Assembly (NCBI GenBank): GCA_023229645.1
Contig: JALNYU010000003.1
Location: 232,849-296,848, forward strand
From: Nevskia sp.
GTDB taxonomy: Bacteria > Pseudomonadota > Gammaproteobacteria > Nevskiales > Nevskiaceae
Reading direction: 5' to 3'
Length of the DNA stretch: 64,000 bases
Below are positions 1-7,993 of this stretch, in pieces (positions within the stretch are counted from its first letter, which is position 1; every line of letters begins with the position of its first letter). A model generated the notes under the pieces. The model searched no databases. It saw only the letters and a list, made by a program, of their open reading frames with translations, and was not told the origin of the DNA. The position numbers and the translations under genes are program-made.

Positions 1-1
1 T

Positions 2-322
2 ATCGGCCAAGTGCTCAACCCCGGCAGCCTGACCTATAAGCCGGGTACGAACTTAAAAGAATATGTTGAGCGCGCAGGCGGCTATACCCAGGCCGCGGAT
101 GGCAAGCGCGCATTCGTGATTTTGCCCAATGGAACGGCTGAAAAGATTAAGACCTCGTTCTGGACGCGTGATGGTGGCCTGAAAATTCCGCCGGGTAGTG
201 TCATTGTCGTTCCACGCGATGCCGCGCCGTTTAACGGCCTTGCATTCGCTGAGCGCATATTTGCCGTACTGTCGAACTTGTCGTTGACGGCGGCAGCGCT
301 CGCGACGATTAGCCGCAACTAA
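2..322 (+). CDS. SLBB-domain polysaccharide export protein, C-terminal part
   Basis: The window opens inside this gene, so only about the last 106 codons are visible, ending at the TAA at 320-322. The visible part begins with IGQVLNPGSL, continues with PGTNLKEYVERAGGY and then IPPGSVIVVPRD. This is the strand-turn-helix pattern of an SLBB (soluble ligand-binding beta-grasp) repeat. The protein ends in a hydrophobic helix around AVLSNLSLTAAALATI, which could insert in a membrane. SLBB repeats are typical of Wza/KpsD-type outer-membrane exporters and related capsule or exopolysaccharide proteins. The export role is inferred from the domain only, since the N-terminus and any operon partners lie outside the window. 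Confidence 0.75.
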   Translation: MGQVLNPGSLTYKPGTNLKEYVERAGGYTQAADGKRAFVILPNGTAEKIKTSFWTRDGGLKIPPGSVIVVPRDAAPFNGLAFAERIFAVLSNLSLTAAALATISRN

Positions 323-367
323 TTGTCCGAAACGCGCTGCGGGTAGATTGATTGGAATGATCGTAAC

Positions 368-410
368 GGAATGACCTACCGCTAGGAGGTAGGTCATTCC
401 GGTACGTGTT
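368..410 (+). terminator. Strong hairpin terminator after the SLBB gene
   Basis: A perfect 13-bp inverted repeat, GGAATGACCTACC (368-380) and GGTAGGTCATTCC (388-400), encloses a 7-base loop. It is followed by GGTACGTGTTTTT, a late T-run. It lies about 45 bases after the SLBB stop codon and most likely ends that transcript. Confidence 0.65.
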
Positions 411-692
411 TTTCAGGGCAGGCCTTGCTCAGGTTGATGTGTCGTGGCTATAGAACACGCACTGAGGTGCTCGCCGTTCGCGCGCCGTCCACTGGCGAGC
501 GCGGCGGTTTAAGCGCTTGCGGCGAACGTGCGATTTGCGAACGCTGCCGATGCAGGCTGAGTGACTGCGGTATTGCGGCAAAGGCTGTCTGGCTATCTTC
601 GACAGATTTCTCGAAGCGTTCAGCGGTGCCGCAGGCGCGCGCTCGTCAGCGGGTTGGTAACTCGAGCTCTCCTGCAAGGTCTATTACAGCGG
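411..692. other. Gene-poor stretch between the SLBB terminator and the effector gene
   Basis: No convincing gene is visible on either strand. On the minus strand, directly downstream of the Tae4-like gene where an immunity gene would be expected, the open stretches are short, lack a start with a ribosome-binding site and resemble no Tai4-type protein that I know. One minus-strand stretch (about 650 to 455) reads GTAERFEKSVEDSQTAFAAI and could be a fragment of a lost gene, but it has no start codon. Confidence 0.4.
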
Positions 693-1160
693 CTACGGCA
701 GCGCCCACAACAACATATCGCGTGTTTGCGAGAAATCGCTAGCGTCGGCCGCGTGTACGCCGTTCCAAAGTGTCGCGTGGCCGCCGTTGTCGGTCCAGCC
801 GGGCAAGTCGAATAGCAGCAATCCTCGGCGGCGTTGCAGATTGCTGGCGCGCGCGGGGAGGCTGTGGACATCGGCTGGGCCGAGACGGCGTTGCAGATAA
901 TTGCGGAGGTCTCGCACGCGGGTGAAATACCAACTGCCATCGGCGCCAGATATGGTTTGATTGGCGATGCGGGGAATGCGTACGCCGCTGCGGTTCAGAA
1001 CGAAACTCAGGCGCACTGCGGGCACGTGAGTGAAGGCACCGCTGGCGACATTCAGGCCGACATTGCCGCCGATCTTCGCCCCGACTTTTTCGGTCTTGAT
1101 GTTGATCTCTTGAAACCGCATCCAGGCGGTGTTGAACAGCGGTCTAGTCATCGTCTGCAT
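693..1160 (-). CDS. Tae4-type T6SS amidase effector, catalytic Cys missing
   Basis: The 155-residue protein follows the Tae4 (T6SS amidase effector 4) pattern through its length: PLFNTAWMRF, GGNVGLNV, RLSFVLNRSG, DGSWYFTRVRDLRNYL, GWTDNGGHATLWNG and a C-terminal LLWALP. Tae4 enzymes cut the gamma-D-glutamyl-mDAP bond of peptidoglycan in rival cells with a Cys-His pair. The His is present (His128), but the position expected for the catalytic Cys is Pro47, in FTHVPAVR where known members have a Cys-Pro or Cys-Ala before the hydrophobic-Arg pair. The gene is the last of the T6SS minus-strand run, 48 bases after clpV. No Tai4 immunity gene is recognisable downstream. It is probably an inactive or altered effector. 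Met4 is an alternative start. Confidence 0.8.
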   Translation of the reverse strand: MQTMTRPLFNTAWMRFQEINIKTEKVGAKIGGNVGLNVASGAFTHVPAVRLSFVLNRSGVRIPRIANQTISGADGSWYFTRVRDLRNYLQRRLGPADVHSLPARASNLQRRRGLLLFDLPGWTDNGGHATLWNGVHAADASDFSQTRDMLLWALP

Positions 1161-1208
1161 ACTGGAATCCTGAGTTCGATTGCTACACCTGCGGGCGAAG
1201 TCACGAGG

Positions 1209-3908
1209 CTACGCGATTTCGTATTTGAAGTCGCCATTCTTGCGCGCGCCGACCTGAATGCGCTTGATCGCGCGGTCTTCCGCCATCCGTGCCAGGACGT
1301 GCTCGGCAATTTCTGGCAGCAGCGTGCCATTCAAAATGTGATCGACGTTGCGGGCGCCGCTATCCACTTCGGTGCAGCGTGCGAGCACCGCTTCGCTCAA
1401 CGCCTTGCTGTAGACAAACTCGGCTTTGTGGTTGGCAAGCACGCGGTCGCGAATACGATTGAGCTTGAGCTCGATAATTCGCAGCAGGCTATCGTCCGGC
1501 AACGGGTAGTAGGGGATGACTTTCGTACGGCCGAGAAAGGCCGGCTTGAAGGCTTTAAACAACTGCGGTCGGATCAGTTCGGATAATTGCTCGGGTGCCG
1601 GTAGCGCGTCGTCCGCCACGTTCAAGCAGGCCTGCATCAGGCTGGCGCTGCCGACGTTTGAGGTCAGAATAATTAACGCATTGCGGAAGTCGATTTCCCG
1701 GCCTTCGGCGTCGTCCATAACGCCTTTATCGAATACCTGGAAGAAGAGTTCGAGGACGTCCGGATGGGCTTTTTCAACTTCGTCGAGCAGCACGACGCTA
1801 TACGGCCGCCGCCGCACGGCTTCTGTCAGCACGCCGCCTTCGCCATAGCCGACGTAACCCGGCGGCGAGCCTTTGAGCCCGGATACCGAGTGTGCTTCCT
1901 GGTATTCCGACATGTTGATCGTGATGAGATTGCGCTCGCCGCCGTAAAGAATATCCGCCAGGGCGAGCGCAGTCTCAGTTTTGCCAACGCCGCTGGGGCC
2001 GACAAAAAGAAATACGCCTTTTGGTTTGTTCGGGTCTTCTAAGTTGGCGCGCGCAGTCCGCACGCGCTGCGCAACTGCAGCGATGGCGTGTGATTGGCCG
2101 ATGATCCGGGTTTCGAGCTTTTCTTTTAGTGCCAGCACGGTTTTGATTTCGTCGGCGACCATCTTGCCGAGTGGAATACCGGTCCAGGCGGCGACGATCT
2201 CGGCGACGATGCGGCCATCCACTTTGACCGGGATCAGCGGGCGCTCGCCTTGGAGTGCATCCAATTTCGTGCTAAGGGTGTCGAGTTCAACACGCAACGC
2301 GGCTGGGTCAGGCGGATTGTCAGCGTCGGCGGCGGTGTCGCCAGCGGCCTGGGGAATGGCCGCTTCTAGCGCGCGATAAAGCGCGTGAATTTGCGCTACA
2401 AGTGCTTTTTCCTGCTGCCAGCGCGCTTCGTCCCCCGCCAGCGCTTCCGACACGATATTTTTCTCTGCTTGCAATTCGGCGATGCGGGCGGTTTGTTCTG
2501 GGCCTACGCGGGCATCGCGGGTCAGGGCGCGGAGTTCGGCTTCGATGCGCATCAGGCGTTTGTTGCCGTCGTCGAGGCTGGCCGGCGTACTGTGCTGGCC
2601 GAGCGCCACGCGGGCGCAGGCGGTATCGAGTACGCCGATCGCTTTATCGGGTAGCTGGCGGCCGCTGATGTAGCGCGCGGACAACCGTACCGCTTCGGTG
2701 ATGGCTTCATCCAGTACCCGCACCTTGAAGTGCTTTTCCATCAGCGGTGCCATGCCGCGCAGCATCGCGCTGGCGAGCGGCTCGCTCGGCTCTTCGACTT
2801 TTACGACTTGGAAACGCCGCGCGAGCGCCGCGTCCTTTTCGAAATATTTTTTGTATTCGCTCCACGTCGTCGCGGCGATGGTTCGCAACTCGCCGCGGGC
2901 CAGCGCCGGCTTCAGCAGATTGGCCGCATCACCTTGCCCTGCCGGGCCGCCAGCGCCAATCAGGGTGTGCGCCTCATCGATGAATAGAATGATCGGATGC
3001 GGGCTTTTTTTTACTTCGTCGATCACGCTTTTGAGGCGATTCTCGAATTCGCCTTTGACGCTGGCGCCGGCTTGCAGCAAGCCAAGATCCAATACGTGTA
3101 CGGCGACATTCGCGAGCGGCGGCGGCACGTCGTCCTGTGCAATTCGTAATGCCAAGCCTTCGACGACCGCAGTTTTGCCGACGCCGGCCTCGCCGGTCAG
3201 GATCGGGTTGTTCTGCCGCCGCCGCATCAAGATGTCCATCAGCTGACGGATTTCTTCATCGCGACCGATGACGGGGTCAATTTTGCCGCCGCGCGCGCGT
3301 TGCGTCAGATTCGTCGTGAACTGATCCAGCGCCGGCGTTTTGCCGAGCGCGCCGTTAGCAAGCTGCTCCGCCGCCGGTTCAGCGTTGTCGCCTGTGCCGT
3401 TGCTTGCGTCGGCGAACGCGACCGATTGCGTGCTTTCGGCAGATTCTGCCGTGAGCTCGGCGAGTTTGTGCTTTAGCGTGTCGAGCGGAAATTTCACGAA
3501 CTGTTTGGAGCCGCGGAACGCCAATTGTTCAAGGTCCGGCGCGGTCATTAACGCCAACAGGCAATGGCCACTGCGGATGCGTGTCGTGCCGGATTCCAGC
3601 GAGGCAATTAGCCACGCCTGCTCAAATAATTTTGGCAGATGCGGGGAAAATACCGGCGTGCGGCTGTTGCCGGTTTTGAAGCGACCGATCTCGGTTTCCA
3701 GATCCCGCTGCAGGCTGTCGAGGCCAACACCGTAGCGCCGTGCGAGCACGGCAAAATCGCTTTGCGCGTTTTCGGTTAACGCGAGGAAATAATGCTCCAG
3801 ATCGACTTCGTAATTGCCACGCGCCATACATAAGGCGGCGGCACGCTCGGCCGCTTTGCGACAGCTCTCGTTGAGTTTACCGATCAGAACTTTCAGGTTG
3901 GTGCTCAT
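1209..3908 (-). CDS. clpV: T6SS ATPase ClpV (TssH)
   Basis: A Hsp100/ClpB-family AAA+ ATPase of 899 residues, the usual ClpV length. It has an N-terminal Clp repeat domain (about 1-150), a first AAA module with Walker A GEAGVGKTAVVEG near residue 240 and IILFIDEAHTLIGAGG, a short coiled-coil middle region, and a second AAA module with GPSGVGKTETALA and VLLDEVEKAHPDV. The N-terminal helix MSTNLKVLIGKLNESC and the GAGGPAGQGDAANLLKPALARG loop are ClpV rather than ClpB features. ClpV disassembles the contracted TssB-TssC sheath in the cytoplasm so that subunits can be reused. It lies 60 bases after tssG and before the effector gene. Confidence 0.97.
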   Translation of the reverse strand: MSTNLKVLIGKLNESCRKAAERAAALCMARGNYEVDLEHYFLALTENAQSDFAVLARRYGVGLDSLQRDLETEIGRFKTGNSRTPVFSPHLPKLFEQAWLIASLESGTTRIRSGHCLLALMTAPDLEQLAFRGSKQFVKFPLDTLKHKLAELTAESAESTQSVAFADASNGTGDNAEPAAEQLANGALGKTPALDQFTTNLTQRARGGKIDPVIGRDEEIRQLMDILMRRRQNNPILTGEAGVGKTAVVEGLALRIAQDDVPPPLANVAVHVLDLGLLQAGASVKGEFENRLKSVIDEVKKSPHPIILFIDEAHTLIGAGGPAGQGDAANLLKPALARGELRTIAATTWSEYKKYFEKDAALARRFQVVKVEEPSEPLASAMLRGMAPLMEKHFKVRVLDEAITEAVRLSARYISGRQLPDKAIGVLDTACARVALGQHSTPASLDDGNKRLMRIEAELRALTRDARVGPEQTARIAELQAEKNIVSEALAGDEARWQQEKALVAQIHALYRALEAAIPQAAGDTAADADNPPDPAALRVELDTLSTKLDALQGERPLIPVKVDGRIVAEIVAAWTGIPLGKMVADEIKTVLALKEKLETRIIGQSHAIAAVAQRVRTARANLEDPNKPKGVFLFVGPSGVGKTETALALADILYGGERNLITINMSEYQEAHSVSGLKGSPPGYVGYGEGGVLTEAVRRRPYSVVLLDEVEKAHPDVLELFFQVFDKGVMDDAEGREIDFRNALIILTSNVGSASLMQACLNVADDALPAPEQLSELIRPQLFKAFKPAFLGRTKVIPYYPLPDDSLLRIIELKLNRIRDRVLANHKAEFVYSKALSEAVLARCTEVDSGARNVDHILNGTLLPEIAEHVLARMAEDRAIKRIQVGARKNGDFKYEIA

Positions 3909-3968
3909 GCGGGACGATTCGTCAGAGTGATTAAAAATGCGGGAGTGATTGGCACGGCGGCGAGCGGC

Positions 3969-5042
3969 TTATTGCAGCAACGGCTCGATTTCGTAGCCGG
4001 CGTCTGCGAGATCGGCTTGCGGTGGTGCTGTTAGCAGCCAGCCGTCGAAGCCCAGGCGCGTCGGCTGCTGCTCCGTGAGGCCGGCCGGGCAGACATCTTC
4101 TTTACGCAGCACCAGTCGAATTTCGTATTCGATCTGGCTGCCGGTGAGCATCGCGAGGAGTTTCGCCAGCGAGCGTGCGGCGCGGCCGCGCGGCAGCAGC
4201 TCGTTGAAGTCCTCACGCCGTAATGGACCGAATTCCAATCGCGCACGATTCTCACGTTGCCAGACGCGACTGCCGCAGAGCGCGCCTTGGCCCAGCGCCG
4301 CATTGACGCTACCCAGCGCGGTGCACTGTTCTGCCGGAACCTCAAACCATCGGCCGATAAACTGCGTTAGCCGTACCGGAACTTGGAAGTATTCAGCCAG
4401 CAGGCGTTCGATGGTGGTGGCGGATTTATTTCCCGCGCGCAGAACGCCGGCAAAGTAAGCGAGGGATTCATCGAGCACGCCGTGTTCGTCCTCGCGCAGA
4501 CGGCCGTGCATCGACGTACCGCCGAGCCCGACCAAACTCAGCAACATCGGCAGAAAGCGCTCGCGGCGGTTTTCTTCGTACTGAAAATGCAGCCGGTATT
4601 TCAGCCAAGCTTGATAAAACTGTGCGGTGGCGCGGTTGCTGAATAGATCGAGAAACGCCCGCGCGGCGTGATCGCGATGCAGCACTTCGCGTTCGAGCAA
4701 CTGCTCGGTGTAATAACGGGGCAGGGTGCCTTGGTTGCCGGTCAAGCCGATAAAAGCCGAGGTTAGGTTCGCGTATTCGAAAATAGGCACGTCGTTAACA
4801 GCGGCGGTGTCGACTGCAGCGCGGAACTGTACCTCTAGGTTTTCGATTTCACTCGCCGGAAAGCTCAACGATAGGGAGCTGCGAAAGCGCAGGCGGGCGT
4901 CGATCTGATCCGGTGTTAGGCCGGCGATATCGCGGAAATACAGGCGCAGCACGCGCACCGCTTGAAAGAACTCGAAGCGTTGCGGTGATGCCAGTAGTTT
5001 GCCGATTAAATGAGGTGCTGGCCGCCGTTGCGCGCTGGGCAT
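3969..5042 (-). CDS. tssG: T6SS baseplate protein TssG
   Basis: A 357-residue TssG (ImpH/VasB) protein. It opens with HLIGKLLASPQRFEFFQAVR and continues with LRFRSSLSLSFPASEIENL and LTGNQGTLPRYYTEQLLE, which are hallmarks of the family. TssG forms the baseplate wedge with TssE, TssF and TssK, and connects the tail sheath to the membrane complex. Its ATG lies inside the end of tssF, overlapping by 37 bases, which implies translational coupling and a fixed 1:2 TssG:TssF supply. The length is normal for the family. Confidence 0.95.
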   Translation of the reverse strand: MPSAQRRPAPHLIGKLLASPQRFEFFQAVRVLRLYFRDIAGLTPDQIDARLRFRSSLSLSFPASEIENLEVQFRAAVDTAAVNDVPIFEYANLTSAFIGLTGNQGTLPRYYTEQLLEREVLHRDHAARAFLDLFSNRATAQFYQAWLKYRLHFQYEENRRERFLPMLLSLVGLGGTSMHGRLREDEHGVLDESLAYFAGVLRAGNKSATTIERLLAEYFQVPVRLTQFIGRWFEVPAEQCTALGSVNAALGQGALCGSRVWQRENRARLEFGPLRREDFNELLPRGRAARSLAKLLAMLTGSQIEYEIRLVLRKEDVCPAGLTEQQPTRLGFDGWLLTAPPQADLADAGYEIEPLLQ

Positions 5043-6850
5043 CGGAGGATTTCCTCGCCGTCTTGCTGTGAGCGGACCACCAGCCGAGTAAAGCTGTTGG
5101 TATGGACGTACTGAGCAAAGAAGTGGTCGAGCACGGTTGCGAATAGAAAGCTGCCGGTGCCGATGTAGCTGGACGCGTCGAGCGTCAGCTCGATTTCAAC
5201 GCCACGGACAAAAACCTGAAACGGATTACCCGACATCATCGCCGTGGCCGGCCGGTGCTGGATGCTGGCGATGCCATCGATCTGCCGGCGATTCGATAGA
5301 TGCCGCGGCAAGTCGTACAGCACCAGTGTTTCTTTTAGCGTGTCGGTGCCGGCCGCGGTCAGTGATAGATGGTTGAGCGAGAGCTGGGAAATCAGCCGCC
5401 AGTGTGCGCCGCCGCCGCGCTCGAAGCGCCAGGTTGGCGTTGGCCGCCGTAGCAATTTAATTTCGCGGGCGATGCCGCCGCCTTCTACGAATAAGTCGCC
5501 ACCGCTGAGGCCGTACGGGAGCTGGGCGGGCAAGTCGCGGTTAGTGCAGGTGAGCTCAATGCTCAAGGTTTCGGTTTTGTCTTCGAGTGGGTTGAAATCG
5601 AAGTCAACAATCGAGAGTTCGTATTCAAACCCTGGGCTGAGCTGCGCCACGTCGTCATTGCGCGTTAAATGCCAGAAGCGACCGCCGGCACTAAACGATT
5701 CGGCATGCCGCAGCGAGTAGAACGGCCGGTAATCGACCACTTTCTCGCCTTGCGCTGTTTTTTCGATCTTATGGACCGAGTTAACACGATAAAGCTCGAA
5801 CGCGTAGGCGCGGCGCGCGTCTGGGATTACTGGATAACTCGCTTTCGTGCGGCTCAAGCGTATCGGCTCTGCGGCCTGCCGGAACAGGTTCACGACCGGC
5901 GTGCAGCCGAGCACGAAGTTCGCAGCCGATAGGCGCTCCAATAGGCGCGCTTCGTCTGCCCCACGGCGCGGTGCACGCAGCAGTAGCTTTAACGAAAATC
6001 GCCGGCAGCCGACGGGCAGCGCGTTACGCAGTGCAGCGTAGTTGATATCGATGAAATTAAATTTTTCTGGGAATGCGAAGTATTCGGTCAGCAGCCGATA
6101 GGCGAGGTGCGAGCGGGCATCGTAATCGAGCAGGCCATCGGACTCAGCGAAACCCACCGGCTCAACAAGGGTTTCTTCGAACGCCTGCCACGGATGATGA
6201 GGATCTGACTCCACTGCGCTGCCGCAACATCGTTGGAACAGCGCCTCACGAATTTGACTGACGATGGAGTTGTCGCCGTCGAGGAAAATCCGCACGCGTT
6301 GTAGCGGGAGTTGCTCAAGCGTGAGTTGCGGCGAGCGCGTTTCGAAAGTCAGCGATAACACTTGGCTCGCCTCGCTGCTGCGACGCAGGCCGCGCGTCGC
6401 TTCGACGGCATCGTCAAGCCTTGCTTCGGTTAGTGCGAGCGGCGATAACGTGACGTCGTAGGCGGTGCGAAATTTACAGACCGTGCCGCGGACCGGCCGA
6501 GTACTTAGCGCCGTGCCGCGCGGCAGCGTGACGGGCGCCGATAGCTGCGCGTCGGCGCCACCGGCATCGAAGCGGGCGATCGAGCACGACGGAAATGGCC
6601 GCAAATAATGCGGATAAAGCACTTCCAGCAGGGATTCGGTAATTTCGGGAAAATCATCGTCGAGTTTTTTTGAAACCCGCGCGCTGAGTAACGCAAAGGA
6701 TTGCAGTAGACGTTCGACGTGCGGGTCTTCGCAGACTTCTCCCGAGAGCAACAGCCGCGCCGCAATTTTCGGATAGCGTTCGGCGAACTCACGGGCGTGT
6801 TTGCGAAGGAACGTCAGCTCTTTTTCGTAGTACGGGAGGAGGTCATTCAT
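5006..6850 (-). CDS. tssF: T6SS baseplate protein TssF
   Basis: A 614-residue TssF (ImpG/VasA) protein. It starts with the diagnostic MNDLLPYYEKELTFLRKHA and then has EFAERYPKIAARL, DPHVERLLQSFALLSARV and FPEITESLLEVLYPHYLRP. Near the C-terminus it has VELTLDASSYIGTGSFLFAT and FFAQYVHTNSFTRLV. TssF is the main wedge component of the baseplate. The gene starts 4 bases after the tssE stop codon and overlaps tssG, so tssE-tssF-tssG form one translationally linked unit. Confidence 0.96.
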   Translation of the reverse strand: MNDLLPYYEKELTFLRKHAREFAERYPKIAARLLLSGEVCEDPHVERLLQSFALLSARVSKKLDDDFPEITESLLEVLYPHYLRPFPSCSIARFDAGGADAQLSAPVTLPRGTALSTRPVRGTVCKFRTAYDVTLSPLALTEARLDDAVEATRGLRRSSEASQVLSLTFETRSPQLTLEQLPLQRVRIFLDGDNSIVSQIREALFQRCCGSAVESDPHHPWQAFEETLVEPVGFAESDGLLDYDARSHLAYRLLTEYFAFPEKFNFIDINYAALRNALPVGCRRFSLKLLLRAPRRGADEARLLERLSAANFVLGCTPVVNLFRQAAEPIRLSRTKASYPVIPDARRAYAFELYRVNSVHKIEKTAQGEKVVDYRPFYSLRHAESFSAGGRFWHLTRNDDVAQLSPGFEYELSIVDFDFNPLEDKTETLSIELTCTNRDLPAQLPYGLSGGDLFVEGGGIAREIKLLRRPTPTWRFERGGGAHWRLISQLSLNHLSLTAAGTDTLKETLVLYDLPRHLSNRRQIDGIASIQHRPATAMMSGNPFQVFVRGVEIELTLDASSYIGTGSFLFATVLDHFFAQYVHTNSFTRLVVRSQQDGEEILRCPARNGGQHLI

Positions 6851-6854
6851 CGGT

Positions 6855-7364
6855 TCACCGCACCACGCCGTTTCCCCGTGCCACGGAGTACTGCAGCGAC
6901 GAAGGTCTTAACACCGCATCAAAATTGACCGGTTCAGACGTCGGGTGCACGTGCAATTGCGCGCTGATGCTGAAACGCAATGCGTTCACCGAGGTCGCAT
7001 CGACATCGAGTTCGACTTGGATGCTGCGCAGCCGTGGTTCGTGCATCTGGATGGTTCGCTCCAGCGTCGCGCAGATCAAGTTGCGATCCGCTGGGCTTGC
7101 CAGGCTGAGGCCGACGAAGTCAGTCATGCCGAAGCTCAAGACCGAGCGGCCAATTTCGGCAAAATCCACATATTCGGATGCCCGCAGACCGGCACGGCTG
7201 TTCAACAGCGATTCGACATCCTTAGCGACTGAATCCTTGAGTTCATCGACCGACCACTGCCGCAACGCGACCGCATCTTGCGATATGCGAGGGTTTTGGT
7301 CGAATAGGCGTTCGAATAAAGTCGGCTTAAAGCCGCGACGATGTTGCCCGGTGGGTAAGGCCAT
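6855..7364 (-). CDS. tssE: T6SS baseplate protein TssE (gp25-like)
   Basis: A gp25/lysozyme-like baseplate protein with the family core SVAKDVESLLNSRAG, FGMTDFVGLSLASPADRNL and RLRSIQVELD. The start MALPTGQHRRGFKPTLFERL at 7364 (169 residues) is preferred. An ATG further upstream at 7403 would put the start on the edge of the terminator hairpin that follows hcp. TssE is the TssB/C-proximal ring subunit of the baseplate. The two TSSE-type regions, an N-terminal FERL segment and a C-terminal beta-rich gp25 fold, are complete. Confidence 0.9.
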   Translation of the reverse strand: MALPTGQHRRGFKPTLFERLFDQNPRISQDAVALRQWSVDELKDSVAKDVESLLNSRAGLRASEYVDFAEIGRSVLSFGMTDFVGLSLASPADRNLICATLERTIQMHEPRLRSIQVELDVDATSVNALRFSISAQLHVHPTSEPVNFDAVLRPSSLQYSVARGNGVVR

Positions 7365-7401
7365 GGATTCGAGATCGACCAGTGGAAAGCCAGCAACGAA
7401 C

Positions 7402-7434
7402 AAAAAAGCCGCAGCTCACGCCGCGGCTTTTCTC
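7402..7434 (-). terminator. Terminator between hcp and tssE
   Basis: Read on the minus strand, AAAAGCCGC and GCGGCTTTT arms (about 7404-7432) form a GC-rich stem ending in a run of T residues. It lies 25-55 bases after the hcp stop codon. It should end or attenuate transcripts coming from tssB-tssC-hcp, allowing high Hcp output relative to the baseplate genes downstream. Confidence 0.7.
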
Positions 7435-7455
7435 CAAAGCGCGCCGTCGAGGTGC

Positions 7456-7962
7456 TTAAACCGCTTCGGTCGCTTTGTTTTTTGACAAGCTCCACATCTG
7501 CGGATTGCTTGCGCCTTTCTTGCCATCGATGCCTTGGATCGTATACGTCCATTTCACCGAGGCGTATTTCAAGCTGAAGGTTTCTGTCGGCAGGCCTTCG
7601 CCCATGACTGACGGCGAAACGCTGGAAACGATCGCGTTATTTAATACGATTTCAAGATACTTGATCGATTCCTTACCGCTGGAGCGATAGAACTCAATCG
7701 AAACTTTCTTGAACGTGTCGCCTTGGCTGCACGACAGCCATAGCGAAGGGCTGGTGGAGTCAATGTCTTTGACGAATGTCATGTCGCCATGTTCGCAGCG
7801 TTCAGCAGTATGGCCGCCGGCGGTGCTGGCGCTTGCCGAGCGCGGTTGCAGAATGTTGTGGCTCCAGGATTCTACTTCCAGCCAGTCTTTATGCTTGTCG
7901 TCGCGGGACTCACCAGCGATCTTGGTGTCGCCACCTTCGAATTTAACAAAAATAAACTTCAT
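7456..7962 (-). CDS. hcp: T6SS tube protein Hcp (TssD)
   Basis: A 168-residue Hcp of normal length: MKFIFVKFEGGDTKIAGES, HKDWLEVESWSHNILQPRSA, GDMTFVKDIDSTSP and ETFSLKYASVKWTYT. Hexamers of this protein stack into the inner tube that is propelled out of the cell and can carry effectors. It has the strongest ribosome-binding site in the locus, AGGAGGGATCC directly before the ATG, in line with its role as the most abundant T6SS component. It follows tssC by 31 bases and is followed by a terminator. Confidence 0.97.
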   Translation of the reverse strand: MKFIFVKFEGGDTKIAGESRDDKHKDWLEVESWSHNILQPRSASASTAGGHTAERCEHGDMTFVKDIDSTSPSLWLSCSQGDTFKKVSIEFYRSSGKESIKYLEIVLNNAIVSSVSPSVMGEGLPTETFSLKYASVKWTYTIQGIDGKKGASNPQMWSLSKNKATEAV

Positions 7963-7993
7963 GGATCCCTCCTAGGTAAACGGAAATATGACC

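Noticed and set aside
834..1586. A 250-codon plus-strand frame across the effector and clpV ends
   Set aside because: It crosses two clear genes on the other strand and has no recognisable motif.
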